From Bacteroidales bacterium (GTDB lineage: Bacteria > Bacteroidota > Bacteroidia > Bacteroidales > P3), in contig JAFURZ010000007.1 in the NCBI GenBank assembly GCA_017480785.1, positions 205,800 through 269,799 on the forward strand: 64,000 nt of DNA, in the 5' to 3' direction. Positions 1-7,986 of this stretch are shown here, piece after piece. A model generated the notes under the pieces. That model was not told the DNA's origin and did no database searches. It saw only the letters and a program-made list of their open reading frames with translations. A program made the translations under genes and the position numbers. The stretch's first letter is position 1, and every line of letters starts with the position of its first letter.

Positions 1-918
1 GTTCACTTTCTTCCGGATGGCGGGGGTGGCCTCGAACGAACCGTAGTCCTCGTTCACACCGTAGAACCAGCGGCTCTTGGCCTCCCAATCGGGACTGGTG
101 GAGAGGAGCAGCTTGCACTGCATGTCGTTATTGGCCAGGGCGCGTTGCTCGCGCTTGAGTGGCATGATGTCCTCTTTGTTCGTGAAGGTGTAAAGGCTGC
201 GGCCTTCCTCGTCGGCCGCCTCGCGGCGAATGCTCAACTGGTCATTCAAGGGCATGCCCCCGAAGTACACCTGATAGCGCAAGTTCTTACTGTCGAGGAT
301 GTTCAACTGGTAAACCTTGTGTTGTATGGGCTCGTCGCTCCAGAATGGCACAATGTCGTAGAAGTGCCCCTTCATCGGAGGCACATAACGCTCGTCGCTC
401 TCGGGCAAGGCTGCGAAGGTGCCGTTCAGTCCTTCACTATTGTCGGCCAAAAGGGCGTAGGTGTACCCCTTCTTGTAGGTCCACACCTCCAGTTCATCCA
501 TTAAATCCAGGTGACCCACCTCGACCATCTTCTGGCTGGCACCCCAATAAATCATGCGGGCAGGAGCCACGTAGTCGTACACCGGCACGTTATTCTCGCG
601 GCCGGGCCACACCAGCGTGTCAGTCTTTCCCGTAGCGACACGGTGTACCAGCACGTGGGTGATGTCACAATAGGCCGACAGCGGGTCGTAGTCCATCTTG
701 ACAACGCTCAGGCGGGCGCATCCGGCAAACGACTGCGCCATAACACGCTTGTGGGTAAGCACATGGCTCAGGCCCGACTCTTCCATATAGACCCCCGTCG
801 AGTCAAACAGCGTGAGGGTGTTCATGCCGGCATATTTACCCGGACGGGCATCGACCTGAGCACCGGCAGTCGCAACCAAAACCGCTGACAATATTAGAGT
901 AGCAAACAGTTTCTTCAT
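1..918 (-). CDS. DUF3857 domain protein, 3' end beyond window
   Basis: Reading the minus strand from the ATG at 918 gives 306 codons with no stop before the window edge, so the C-terminal part is missing. Residues 1-20 form a signal peptide (MKKLFATLILSAVLVATAGA), so the product is exported. The rest resembles the N-terminal beta-sandwich of Bacteroidetes DUF3857 proteins, which usually carry a transglutaminase-like domain further on; that part would lie outside the window. Family members are secreted or periplasmic and mostly uncharacterised. The gene has its own promoter-like box (943-950) and is separated from the tRNA-Gln unit upstream. The family call rests on overall resemblance, not on a catalytic motif. 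Confidence 0.7.
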   Translation of the reverse strand, partial: MKKLFATLILSAVLVATAGAQVDARPGKYAGMNTLTLFDSTGVYMEESGLSHVLTHKRVMAQSFAGCARLSVVKMDYDPLSAYCDITHVLVHRVATGKTDTLVWPGRENNVPVYDYVAPARMIYWGASQKMVEVGHLDLMDELEVWTYKKGYTYALLADNSEGLNGTFAALPESDERYVPPMKGHFYDIVPFWSDEPIQHKVYQLNILDSKNLRYQVYFGGMPLNDQLSIRREAADEEGRSLYTFTNKEDIMPLKREQRALANNDMQCKLLLSTSPDWEAKSRWFYGVNEDYGSFEATPAIRKKVN

Positions 919-942
919 CGTTTTACATTCTTTAATAGAATG

Positions 943-950
943 CAAAGATA
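943..950 (-). promoter_or_regulatory. Promoter -7 box for the DUF3857 gene
   Basis: On the minus strand this reads TATCTTTG, matching the Bacteroidetes -7 consensus TAnnTTTG, 25 bases before the ATG at 918. The -33 position holds only a weak match. Confidence 0.55.
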
Positions 951-1033
951 CATCTTTTTTTGGAAATACGCGAAAAAACTTTTCCACCTCGTCAAAAATG
1001 ACGTGAAAAAACGCCACGCAAGTCGAACGGATG

Positions 1034-1062
1034 AAAAAAGAGGAACTCGATGCTCCTCTTTT
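1034..1062 (-). terminator. Rho-independent terminator of tRNA-Gln
   Basis: A 9-bp stem (AAAAGAGGA pairing with TCCTCTTTT) with a 9-base loop, followed on the minus strand by a run of Ts, directly abuts the tRNA 3' end. Confidence 0.75.
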
Positions 1063-1135
1063 GTTGTCCTACCTGGATTCGAACCAAGACAAGCTGATCC
1101 AGAGTCAGATGTGCTACCGTTACACCATAGGACAA
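1063..1135 (-). tRNA. tRNA-Gln (anticodon CTG)
   Basis: The minus strand folds as a cloverleaf: acceptor TTGTCCT pairs with AGGACAA, the anticodon stem CTGA/TCAG encloses loop CTCTGGA (anticodon CTG, reading CAG), and the T arm contains GGTTCGAATCC. The 3' CCA is not encoded. It is a single-gene unit with its own promoter (1165-1195) and terminator (1034-1062). Confidence 0.93.
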
Positions 1136-1164
1136 TCGGTAATGCTTTTCCTCAAAAGCGGGTG

Positions 1165-1195
1165 CAAAAGTACTAACTTTTTCCGAATTGACAAA
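1165..1195 (-). promoter_or_regulatory. Promoter of tRNA-Gln
   Basis: On the minus strand TTTG (1195-1192) is followed by exactly 19 bases and then TACTTTTG (1172-1165). This is the full Bacteroidetes -33/-7 form. The start region continues with CACCCGCTTTTGAG, which recurs at the tRNA operon (13.37 kb) and at 29.1 kb. Confidence 0.8.
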
Positions 1196-1221
1196 AAAAA
1201 ATTAATCAGAAAAACAAAAAT

Positions 1222-1278
1222 GGGAAGTGGAAAGTTGTAATACAGCCATTTATGTCTGTAAAAAACTTTCCACTTCCC
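1222..1278 (-). terminator. Long hairpin, probable terminator of the barrel gene
   Basis: GGGAAGTGGAAAGTT (1222-1236) is perfectly repeated in inverse orientation at 1264-1278. The 27-base loop contains a second small stem (TACAG/CTGTA). On the minus strand it lies 17 bases after the stop of the outer-membrane gene and is followed by T-rich DNA, so it probably ends that transcript. Confidence 0.6.
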
Positions 1279-1294
1279 ACCATCCATTTCCCCT

Positions 1295-3925
1295 TTACAG
1301 GGTGTCGCCAGCCTCGCTGGAACCTTCTTTTGCGTCTTTTTCCAGTTCCATCTTACCGAAGCGGAGCGTGATGCCGGCCGAGATGTAGCGGCTGTTGGTC
1401 ATCTTGTTGTTGCTGCTGCTGAGGTAGTAGGGGTTGGTATTCTCGCTGGTGGAGCCGAAGCGGCCGCCCCAGTTGAAGATATCCTGCACGTTGACGAACA
1501 CAGAGAGCTTGCGCTTGAAGAAGTCGCTGCGCACACCCATATTGAGCGAATAACGGGCGCCGCGCGTGCTCATAAGGCCGAGGGTGGGCGAATTGTAGTT
1601 GGCCGAGAGGTGTACCTGATACTGGTTGAATACCTTGGCCCACGCATTGATTCTCACACTCCACGACCACATATCCTCCTCATCGTGCTTGGCCACGCCG
1701 TTGCGCATGTAGTCCATGCTGTAGCCGTAGTCGTAGACGTTGGCGTACAGACGCACATTGAAGAAGCCCGTGGGACGATAGGTCATGTTGAGGCTGGCCC
1801 CGTAACGCCACGAGGTGCCCATGTTGTAGGGGATGGAGTAGCTGACGATGCGGTCAAGATAGTTGTCGTACTCGGCATCGGTGAGCGAGCTGATTTCGTT
1901 GGTGCTCAGGCGACCGTATCCCTCGATGCCGATATTGCCGAAACGCTCGAAGTATTTCTGCCAGCCGGCCTCGACTGAGTGGGTGTAGCTGTCACGCAAG
2001 CCGTTGACGTTACCCGTGCTGTAGGAGTCGTCGCCATAGCGGCGGAAGGTGGAGACTTGCTGCGCACCGGGGCTGCTCATGCGCATAGAGTAGTTGAGCT
2101 TGAAGTTGTGCATGTCCTCGGTGCGGTAGGTGATGTGCACCGAGGGGCGGAAGAGCAGCGAGGGCATGGAGCCGCTGTCGGCGAAGTCCATAGCACTGCG
2201 ATAGCAGTAGTCCTCGTTGTCTATTCCCACACCGAGGCCGCTGCTGACGGTGAGGCCGCCCCAGCGGTGGGTCCAGTTGACGTCGGCATTGATGCTGGCG
2301 TCGGTACCGATGAAGTTGTAGCTGCGGAGGGTATCCACGAGGGTGCCCGTGCTGTCATTGTAGCGGTTGAAGTTGTTGTCCGAGTGGTTGAAATCGGCAC
2401 GCAGACCGTAGCTGAGCTCGCCGTCCTTGGAGTAAGGCCTGTTGTAGCGGCCGTCGAAGCTGCCGCCATAGCTGTAGCTGCGGGTGAGCAGGTAGCGGTG
2501 CTCGTCAAGGTCGGTATAGGTGGTGTACATGCGATTGTACCACTGGTCGTCGGCATTGCGCGAGAGACGCGTATTGACACCCAGGCGCAGGTTGTGGCCT
2601 TCCTGGTCGTACTTCTTGGTGTAGTCGGCCCCCAGGTGTCCCATCATGGAGCGCGAGTTGTTCAGGTTGTCGATGCCGTAATAGAGCACGCTGTCCACCG
2701 GCTGCATGTAGAATATCTGCTGCGTGGTGCGGTCGCTGAACGAATGGTTGTAGTTGTAGAAGCCGCCACCATCGACCGACAGCTCACTCATGGAGTCTAT
2801 CTCATAGTTGAGGCTGGCAAAGAAGTTGCCGCTGTAGGAACGGTTCTCGCTGCTCGAGGTGTCTCCCTGGTACATGGTGGTGTCGTAGCCATCGCCGGCG
2901 GCGTTGTCCTGCCGACGCATCGACCATCCTTCACCGGCATTCTTGCGGTCGCTGTAGCGTCCACTGGCGAACAGGTTGAAGCTCAGTTTTTCCTTGGCCC
3001 ACATGTAGCTGATCCAAGGCGAGACGAAAGGCTGGTTGCTCCCGTTGACGCCGAACGAGACAAACTGGTTGCTCTTGATATGGGCCGACGTGATGATGTT
3101 GATGACGGCCTCGGCGCTGGTGGCGTATTTGGCCGACGGATTGGTGATGGTCTCGATGCGGGCCAGGGCGTTGGCCGGCAGGGTCTGCAGGTAGGTCTTC
3201 AGGTTCTCCTCGGTCAGTTTGGAGGGCTTGTCGTTAATCCATATCTCAACCGAGCTCACCCCGCGCAGCGTGATGTTGCCCTCCACGTCGACCTCCACGC
3301 CGGGGGCGTTCTGCAAGGCGTCTTCGGTGGTGCCGGTCTGTATGGAGGGGTCTTCGCTGACGTTGTAGACCATCTTCTCACCGTCCATGGCATAGAGGGG
3401 CTTCTCGGCGGTGATGGTCACCTCGTTCAGGGTGGTGGCACCGGGCAGGAGACGCAGGGTGCCGAGGGCGGTATTGTTGCTGACGGTGAACGGCACCATG
3501 CGGTTCTGGTAGCCGATGGCGCTGACGCGCAGCAGGTAGGCTCCCTGCGGCACATCGGTAATCTCGAACAGGCCATCGAAGTTGGTCGAGGCCCCCTTGA
3601 CGAAACTGGAGTCGACCGAGTCGAGCACAGCCACATTGACAAAGGCCAGGAACTCGCCGCTCACCGAGTCGCGCAACGAACCCACCACCTTGAAGGTATC
3701 TCCTTCCTTCACTTTCTTTTTCTGTTTCACCTGGCTGGCCTGCTTGCTGTCGCCCATCTGGCTCCAGTCCTGTCCAGGACGCGGAGGACGCCCGCCCTGG
3801 CCGCCTGCTGGCGGACGGCCGCCAGGGAAACCACCCGGCCCGCCGGGCTGCGCTTCTGCATACAAGGCCGACACCAACAGGGCCGACACCAACACTACGA
3901 TTCTCAATAATCCGGTTCTCTTCAT
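1295..3925 (-). CDS. Outer-membrane beta-barrel protein, TonB-dependent receptor type
   Basis: 876 residues. A signal peptide (about 1-25) is followed by a Gly/Pro/Arg-rich linker (26-55), a carboxypeptidase-regulatory-like beta-sandwich (about 78-155), a plug-like domain (about 165-290) and a long barrel with many aromatic alternating strands. This order matches the outer-membrane beta-barrel family 3 proteins of Bacteroidetes, relatives of TonB-dependent receptors that often lack a clear TonB box. The last 20 residues after the terminal barrel strand (RFGKMELEK) form an acidic tail, which is slightly unusual. No SusD partner lies next to it, so a SusC role in glycan uptake is not supported. 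Its substrate is unknown. The gene is monocistronic, with a hairpin at 1222-1278 downstream. Confidence 0.85.
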   Translation of the reverse strand: MKRTGLLRIVVLVSALLVSALYAEAQPGGPGGFPGGRPPAGGQGGRPPRPGQDWSQMGDSKQASQVKQKKKVKEGDTFKVVGSLRDSVSGEFLAFVNVAVLDSVDSSFVKGASTNFDGLFEITDVPQGAYLLRVSAIGYQNRMVPFTVSNNTALGTLRLLPGATTLNEVTITAEKPLYAMDGEKMVYNVSEDPSIQTGTTEDALQNAPGVEVDVEGNITLRGVSSVEIWINDKPSKLTEENLKTYLQTLPANALARIETITNPSAKYATSAEAVINIITSAHIKSNQFVSFGVNGSNQPFVSPWISYMWAKEKLSFNLFASGRYSDRKNAGEGWSMRRQDNAAGDGYDTTMYQGDTSSSENRSYSGNFFASLNYEIDSMSELSVDGGGFYNYNHSFSDRTTQQIFYMQPVDSVLYYGIDNLNNSRSMMGHLGADYTKKYDQEGHNLRLGVNTRLSRNADDQWYNRMYTTYTDLDEHRYLLTRSYSYGGSFDGRYNRPYSKDGELSYGLRADFNHSDNNFNRYNDSTGTLVDTLRSYNFIGTDASINADVNWTHRWGGLTVSSGLGVGIDNEDYCYRSAMDFADSGSMPSLLFRPSVHITYRTEDMHNFKLNYSMRMSSPGAQQVSTFRRYGDDSYSTGNVNGLRDSYTHSVEAGWQKYFERFGNIGIEGYGRLSTNEISSLTDAEYDNYLDRIVSYSIPYNMGTSWRYGASLNMTYRPTGFFNVRLYANVYDYGYSMDYMRNGVAKHDEEDMWSWSVRINAWAKVFNQYQVHLSANYNSPTLGLMSTRGARYSLNMGVRSDFFKRKLSVFVNVQDIFNWGGRFGSTSENTNPYYLSSSNNKMTNSRYISAGITLRFGKMELEKDAKEGSSEAGDTL

Positions 3926-4129
3926 ATTACTTTATACATTTTCAGACCACAAAAACGTGAAATAACACTATTTAGTATGCCTTCCTTCATATTTATTGCA
4001 AAAATTATTTGCAAAAAAACGCATCCCGAGTGTAAGATTTCGGCCCCTCATGCGACTATTATATGGAAGCGCGTCGAAAACAAGATTTCAGCCAGAGGCT
4101 AACATCCTCTTTTCGACCACGGTTTCTTT

Positions 4130-4170
4130 GCTGTTCTTTTACTGTTCTTTTAGAAAAGTAAAAGAACAGC
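4130..4170. repeat. Small palindromic repeat, family B unit TGTTCTTTTAC
   Basis: GCTGTTCTTTTAC (4130-4142) and its exact inverse complement (4158-4170) enclose a further TGTTCTTTTA unit. It sits between divergent genes. The same 11-base unit recurs as triple tandem copies at 30867-30899 and 63417-63449. Confidence 0.8.
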
Positions 4171-4213
4171 AGCCAAACATATGATAATCAACAACAAAAA
4201 ACAGCATGTCAAT

Positions 4214-4873
4214 ATGATGCAAAACTGTCTCACCCTCCGCCTTCTGCCGCTGTTGCTGGCGCTGGCTTCCTGTGGTATCGCCACGGCGCAAGAGTCTCAA
4301 TGGCAACCGTTTGGCGAGTTAACAGCCGGTGTACTCAAAACCAAGACCGCGACCCTGCCCACCTATGGCGCCACCGTCGGCTTGCGGCATGGCGACCTCA
4401 CCATCGGCCTGCGCTACCGCCTCGCAGGTTCCCCGTTGAAGGAAGCCGAGCCGATGCACGACCTGTCGGTGCTGTTGCAGACCAGCACGTCGCTCTCGCC
4501 ACGTCTCGAGCTCTTCGGCGGCGTGGCCACAGGCTTCGCCATCCAGCACAGCCAGTTGCTCTACAACCGCCCCCTGAGTGGCGACAACGCGATGGCTTTC
4601 AGCGCCGAAGTGAACCTGGGCGTGCGCTACTATGTGGCCGAGAACGTGGCGCTGACCTTCAGCATCGGCGTAGGCAGCCGACTGGCGGGCGACGACTGGC
4701 GCAAGCTGGTCTCGCAGCTGCCCTACGACCCGCGCACCATCCCCACCTACGCCACCGCCATGGGCGGCGTCACCATCGGCATACCGCCGCGGGTGAAGAA
4801 AATCAACCTTCCGCCGCAGCTCATCGTCGAGGGCACGGCCCCCATCCTCACGGCCTACGACAATAAAATGTAA
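4214..4873 (+). CDS. Predicted outer-membrane protein, unknown function
   Basis: 219 residues from the ATG at 4214; an upstream in-frame ATG at 4181 exists, but the signal peptide (MMQNCLTLRLLPLLLALASC, cut after TAQ) begins at 4214, so that start is preferred. The mature protein has alternating polar and hydrophobic strands (for example GATVGLRHGDLTIGLRYRL) and ends in a Pro-rich segment. It fits a small PorT/OmpW-like barrel, but no named family is clear. Its stop codon lies inside the first bases of a family A repeat (TAACGGCGAA). It is convergent with the leucine-rich lipoprotein gene downstream. Confidence 0.65.
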   Translation: MMQNCLTLRLLPLLLALASCGIATAQESQWQPFGELTAGVLKTKTATLPTYGATVGLRHGDLTIGLRYRLAGSPLKEAEPMHDLSVLLQTSTSLSPRLELFGGVATGFAIQHSQLLYNRPLSGDNAMAFSAEVNLGVRYYVAENVALTFSIGVGSRLAGDDWRKLVSQLPYDPRTIPTYATAMGGVTIGIPPRVKKINLPPQLIVEGTAPILTAYDNKM

Positions 4874-5045
4874 CGGCGAATTTTTCTTTTTTAACGGCAA
4901 ATTACTCGAATTACTCGAACGCTTGCGCAGGTTAGGAATTGTCAGCGAATTACTCGAATTGTCGAGACAATTAGTTGCGTCAATTCGAGTAATTCGCTCC
5001 AAATTGACCTGCGTAGCTTCGAATAATTCGAGTAATTCGCCGTTT
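4871..5045. repeat. Family A nested palindromic repeat, copy 1
   Basis: The element opens with TAACGGCGAA, whose TAA is the stop of the preceding gene, and closes with TTCGCCGTTT. The main hairpin runs from 4891 to 5045: two arms of about 65 bases holding AATTACTCGAATT, TTGCGCAGGT and CGAATTACTCGAATTG, each mirrored, around a ~20-base loop. It fills the space between two convergent genes. Related copies are at 18831-18983 and 26047-26188. Confidence 0.85.
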
Positions 5046-5056
5046 ACTACAGCCGT

Positions 5057-5761
5057 TCACTTGACAACTATCTGTACCGAGTCGGAGACCGAGGCACGGA
5101 TGTCGCCGCCGTACTGCTCGGGCGTAACGAAGAGGGTGCGCAGCGGTGTGTCGAGGGCGTGGAGTTCATGCATGGCAGGGTTGCCCCGCAGGTCCACCTC
5201 CTCGATTTGCGTGCCTCGGATATAGAGCGTCGTCAGGCGCTGGCAGGGGGTGATGTCGATGGCCGTCAAGGGCGAGAAGATGCAGAGCAGCATCTCCACG
5301 TCGGGCATCGTCGCCAGGTCGAGGGTGTCGAGGTGGGTGTGGCTCAGCTGCACCCGCTTCAGCCGGCTGCGCTGTCCCACATCCAGCCGCCGCAACGGCA
5401 CATTGAGGCAGTAGAGTCGTTCCAGCCGAGGCAAACCGCCGAGGTCCAGCTCGGCGATAGGGTTGTCGCTACAGGTGAGCTCCTCCAGCTGGGGGAACAG
5501 CTCGATGCCCTGCAGGCTGTGGATACCTTTACCGTAGCACTCCAGCGTGGTCAGCGCACAGCCCTTTTCGGTAGGCCTCACCTTCCGTCCTCCCACCTTC
5601 GCGGCATAGCCGTTCTCCGTCAGCCAGTTGCGGAACGCCTTGTCGGGCACTCGCGCCGTCTGGCGGCAGTCGCAGACCGCCCCGTCGCCGACGGGCCGCA
5701 CGGCAGTGCAGCCCGTCAGCAGCAGGAGGGTCAGTGCATACAGAAACGGTCTATTTTTCAC
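5057..5761 (-). CDS. Leucine-rich-repeat lipoprotein
   Basis: 234 residues starting with a lipoprotein signal (MKNRPFLYALTLLLLTGC, lipobox Cys18). From about residue 70 to 205 there are irregular leucine-rich repeats of ~20 residues of the LxxLxxxxNPIxxLDLGGLPxL type seen in Bacteroidetes surface proteins. Such repeats bind proteins. The protein is anchored by lipid, and the side of the membrane cannot be read from the sequence. The start overlaps the end of the M56 peptidase gene by 11 bases, so it is translated as the third gene of a BlaI-BlaR-like operon. That suggests it acts in, or is controlled by, that sensing circuit. Confidence 0.8.
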   Translation of the reverse strand: MKNRPFLYALTLLLLTGCTAVRPVGDGAVCDCRQTARVPDKAFRNWLTENGYAAKVGGRKVRPTEKGCALTTLECYGKGIHSLQGIELFPQLEELTCSDNPIAELDLGGLPRLERLYCLNVPLRRLDVGQRSRLKRVQLSHTHLDTLDLATMPDVEMLLCIFSPLTAIDITPCQRLTTLYIRGTQIEEVDLRGNPAMHELHALDTPLRTLFVTPEQYGGDIRASVSDSVQIVVK

Positions 5762-6959
5762 CGAGCTTGAAGATAATGGGGAGGGTGTAGTTCACCCGCA
5801 CGGGTTTGCCGTCGACGATACCAGGCTTCCACTTGGGCATGGCGTTGACCACGCGTAGAGCCTCCTCGTCGCAGCCACCGCCGATGCCGCGCATCACCTG
5901 GGCGTTGGTGACGCTGCCGTCGGCCTCAATGATAAACCGCACAAACACACGGCCCTGCACACCGTCGGCTTTGGCCTGCTCGGGGTAGCGGATGTTCTCA
6001 GCCAGATACTTGTAGAGTGCTTCAATACCGCCAGGGTATTGGGGGTCCACTTCGACAACGTCGAGGACAGCCTCTTCATTGTCGGGCAGCACAGATTCGC
6101 ACATAGGCTCGTCGGTTTCCTTGACTGTTTCCTGCGTAGTAGGCTTGCAGCCGACCATCAGCAGCAGTGCCGCCACAGGCAGCACGGCCAACAGTTTCCA
6201 CGCGCCGAAGCGCGTCTTTTGTTTGTTCATCATAACGATACGTTTTTTGATGTTAATACTTTGGAAATTATTGGTGATATGGCCATATCCTGTTCCAGTG
6301 GCCTGCCTGTAGAGCAGACCCAGATACCCCTCGCGGCCGTGGACGGAGAGCACCGCCTCGTCGGCCAGGTACTCGTGCACACGGCGCAACTCGCGCAGCA
6401 TCAGCCAAGCGAAGGGGTTGAACCACGCCACGCAGCACATCAGGCGCATCAGCAGCACGTCGAGGGTGTGCCGCTGGCGGACATGCACCTGCTCGTGGGC
6501 GAGGATGCATTGCAGCTCTTCCTCGGTCAGTCCGCGCGTACCTATAATAATATGGTTGAAGAAAGAGTGCGGCGAGGTGTTGTCGTCAAGCAACATGAGG
6601 CGTGGCTGACGGCGCAGACGCGCGACCTGCACGGCCAGCTGTCCGAGCAGCACGGCCAGCGCCAAGGCCACCCCTGCCAGGTAGAGCACCGCGGGAAGCA
6701 CCGTCGGGCGCTTTGGCGCAGCCGTTGGCGGGAGGGGCGCCACAGGGTCGACCGCGACAGCACCAACTTCCACCGCCGGTGCCGTCACAGGCAGTACCAC
6801 TTCGGGCAGTTGCACCAGCGGATAGACAAGGCTGAAAAACAGCGCAATAATCAAGTACACGCGCGAAAGCTGCAACCAGCGGTCACGGCGGAAGGCCAGG
6901 CAATAGAAGCCGTAGAACAGCGCCGTGGCCAGGGTCGAGAAAAGCATCCAGTGTATCAT
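5751..6959 (-). CDS. BlaR1-like M56 peptidase with TonB C-terminal domain
   Basis: 402 residues. Three N-terminal membrane segments (about 5-22, 33-50 and 88-110) precede a zinc peptidase domain with HEQVH (155-159) and downstream E196 as likely ligands. A further membrane segment (about 250-270) leads to an export-facing region. Residues about 315-402 form a TonB C-terminal domain (VFVRFIIEADGS to NYTLPIIFKL). In BlaR1/MecR1 proteins this position holds a penicillin-binding sensor; here it is a TonB domain, an arrangement common in Bacteroidetes. The BlaI-type repressor gene directly upstream overlaps by 4 bases. The likely role is membrane signal sensing and cleavage of the repressor, but the inducer is unknown and beta-lactam resistance should not be assumed. 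Confidence 0.87.
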   Translation of the reverse strand: MIHWMLFSTLATALFYGFYCLAFRRDRWLQLSRVYLIIALFFSLVYPLVQLPEVVLPVTAPAVEVGAVAVDPVAPLPPTAAPKRPTVLPAVLYLAGVALALAVLLGQLAVQVARLRRQPRLMLLDDNTSPHSFFNHIIIGTRGLTEEELQCILAHEQVHVRQRHTLDVLLMRLMCCVAWFNPFAWLMLRELRRVHEYLADEAVLSVHGREGYLGLLYRQATGTGYGHITNNFQSINIKKRIVMMNKQKTRFGAWKLLAVLPVAALLLMVGCKPTTQETVKETDEPMCESVLPDNEEAVLDVVEVDPQYPGGIEALYKYLAENIRYPEQAKADGVQGRVFVRFIIEADGSVTNAQVMRGIGGGCDEEALRVVNAMPKWKPGIVDGKPVRVNYTLPIIFKLGEK

Positions 6960-7321
6960 CGCTCCAGTTCTTTGGTGATGGCTTCGAGGTCTTCGAGCGA
7001 GACCTCATTCTTGTCGACAAGGAAACTGACCAGCGCCCGTGGCGACGAGCCAAACCAGCGGTGGGCAATGCCACCCAGCATGCGCTTCATATACTCTTCG
7101 CGGCTGACGAGGGGATAGTAACGGTTCGAGCGGTTGAAGGTCTCGTGCCCCACGAAGCCCTTCTGCTCCAGGATACGCACTACGGTGAGCACGGTGTTGT
7201 AGGCCACACCGCCTCCAACAGCCTCAACAATCTCGCCGGCAAAGCCCCTCTCAATCTTCCAGATGGCCTGCATCACCTGCTCCTCGGCCTTGGTCAGTTC
7301 TTTTATCTCTTTTGTCTCCAC
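6956..7321 (-). CDS. BlaI/MecI family transcriptional repressor
   Basis: 121 residues, the usual length for BlaI/MecI/CopY repressors. The N-terminal winged helix (ELTKAEEQVMQAIWKIERGF, then AYNTVLTVVRILEQKGFV) is the DNA-binding domain; the C-terminal helices dimerise. In the family, the partner M56 protease inactivates the repressor when a signal arrives. The gene is first of a three-gene overlapping operon (repressor, protease, leucine-rich lipoprotein), so it probably represses its own operon. No clear operator palindrome was found in the 10 bases separating it from the next gene. Confidence 0.9.
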   Translation of the reverse strand: METKEIKELTKAEEQVMQAIWKIERGFAGEIVEAVGGGVAYNTVLTVVRILEQKGFVGHETFNRSNRYYPLVSREEYMKRMLGGIAHRWFGSSPRALVSFLVDKNEVSLEDLEAITKELER

Positions 7322-7331
7322 TTTTATTTGT

Positions 7332-7961
7332 TTATTTGATTAACAGCAATTCTACAGCCAGCCTGCACCCAACAGACACCTTATCGTCAGGAATATTTCT
7401 ATAATCAGGACTTTGACTTCCATGATCATCCACTAGATTATACTTCATAAAAGGGGTAAGATTAATCACACACTTATTACCAATCCTTTTTGAAAAAGCC
7501 ACCCCAATCATAAGAGAAATCCCCATTTCCCTGTTATTCAGCAACCCTGATTCAGTAAAAGGCACTCCGTCTTGTGATTGGTGGTTGATTTTATAATCCA
7601 ATATCTGATTAAAAACAGCACCAGCAAGCACACCTCCTGATATATCCGAAGACCATGAAATAAAATTGACAGTGGCCAATATTGGGAAGTGGATGGATTT
7701 TAAATCATACGTTAGATCGCCAAAGTTAGTTTGAGCCTGTAGTAACTTGGTAGAATACCCAACACCCATACTTACTTTCACGTTCCGCACCTTATCCGAA
7801 ACCAACATTGAGAATCCATAGTTAAAGTCATTGGTCATATTGCGTCCTATAATGTAATAATAATAATCCGTTACAAATTCTGCGGATATGCAACCATTGT
7901 TCTGACCAAATACATCCAGTGCACCAAAGAGCAGCAGGAGGGGGAAAAAACTTTTCTTCAT
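7332..7961 (-). CDS. Small outer-membrane barrel protein in AT-rich island
   Basis: 209 residues with a signal peptide (MKKSFFPLLLLFGALDVFGQ) and a PorT-like beta-barrel pattern (alternating strands such as VKVSMGVGYSTKLL and KCVINLTPFMKYN), ending in a hydrophobic strand VGCRLAVELLLIK. No specific family is recognised. Base composition is clearly AT-rich compared with the GC-rich genes on both sides, as is the truncated hydrolase upstream, which suggests that the two were acquired together. It is separated by 25 bases from that remnant and may share its transcript. Confidence 0.65.
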   Translation of the reverse strand: MKKSFFPLLLLFGALDVFGQNNGCISAEFVTDYYYYIIGRNMTNDFNYGFSMLVSDKVRNVKVSMGVGYSTKLLQAQTNFGDLTYDLKSIHFPILATVNFISWSSDISGGVLAGAVFNQILDYKINHQSQDGVPFTESGLLNNREMGISLMIGVAFSKRIGNKCVINLTPFMKYNLVDDHGSQSPDYRNIPDDKVSVGCRLAVELLLIK

Positions 7962-7986
7962 TTTTATTGTATAATAATTCGGTGCC

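Noticed and set aside
1979-3910. 643-residue plus-strand frame opposite the outer-membrane barrel gene
   Set aside because: It is the antisense of a convincing gene in GC-rich DNA, is Val/Ala/Gly-rich and has no domain or start signal.
1295-3925. SusC-type glycan receptor of a polysaccharide utilisation locus
   Set aside because: No SusD, glycan hydrolase or regulator is adjacent, and the barrel fits the OMP barrel family 3 better.
5751-7321. Beta-lactam resistance operon
   Set aside because: There is no beta-lactamase or PBP gene and the sensor domain is replaced by a TonB domain.
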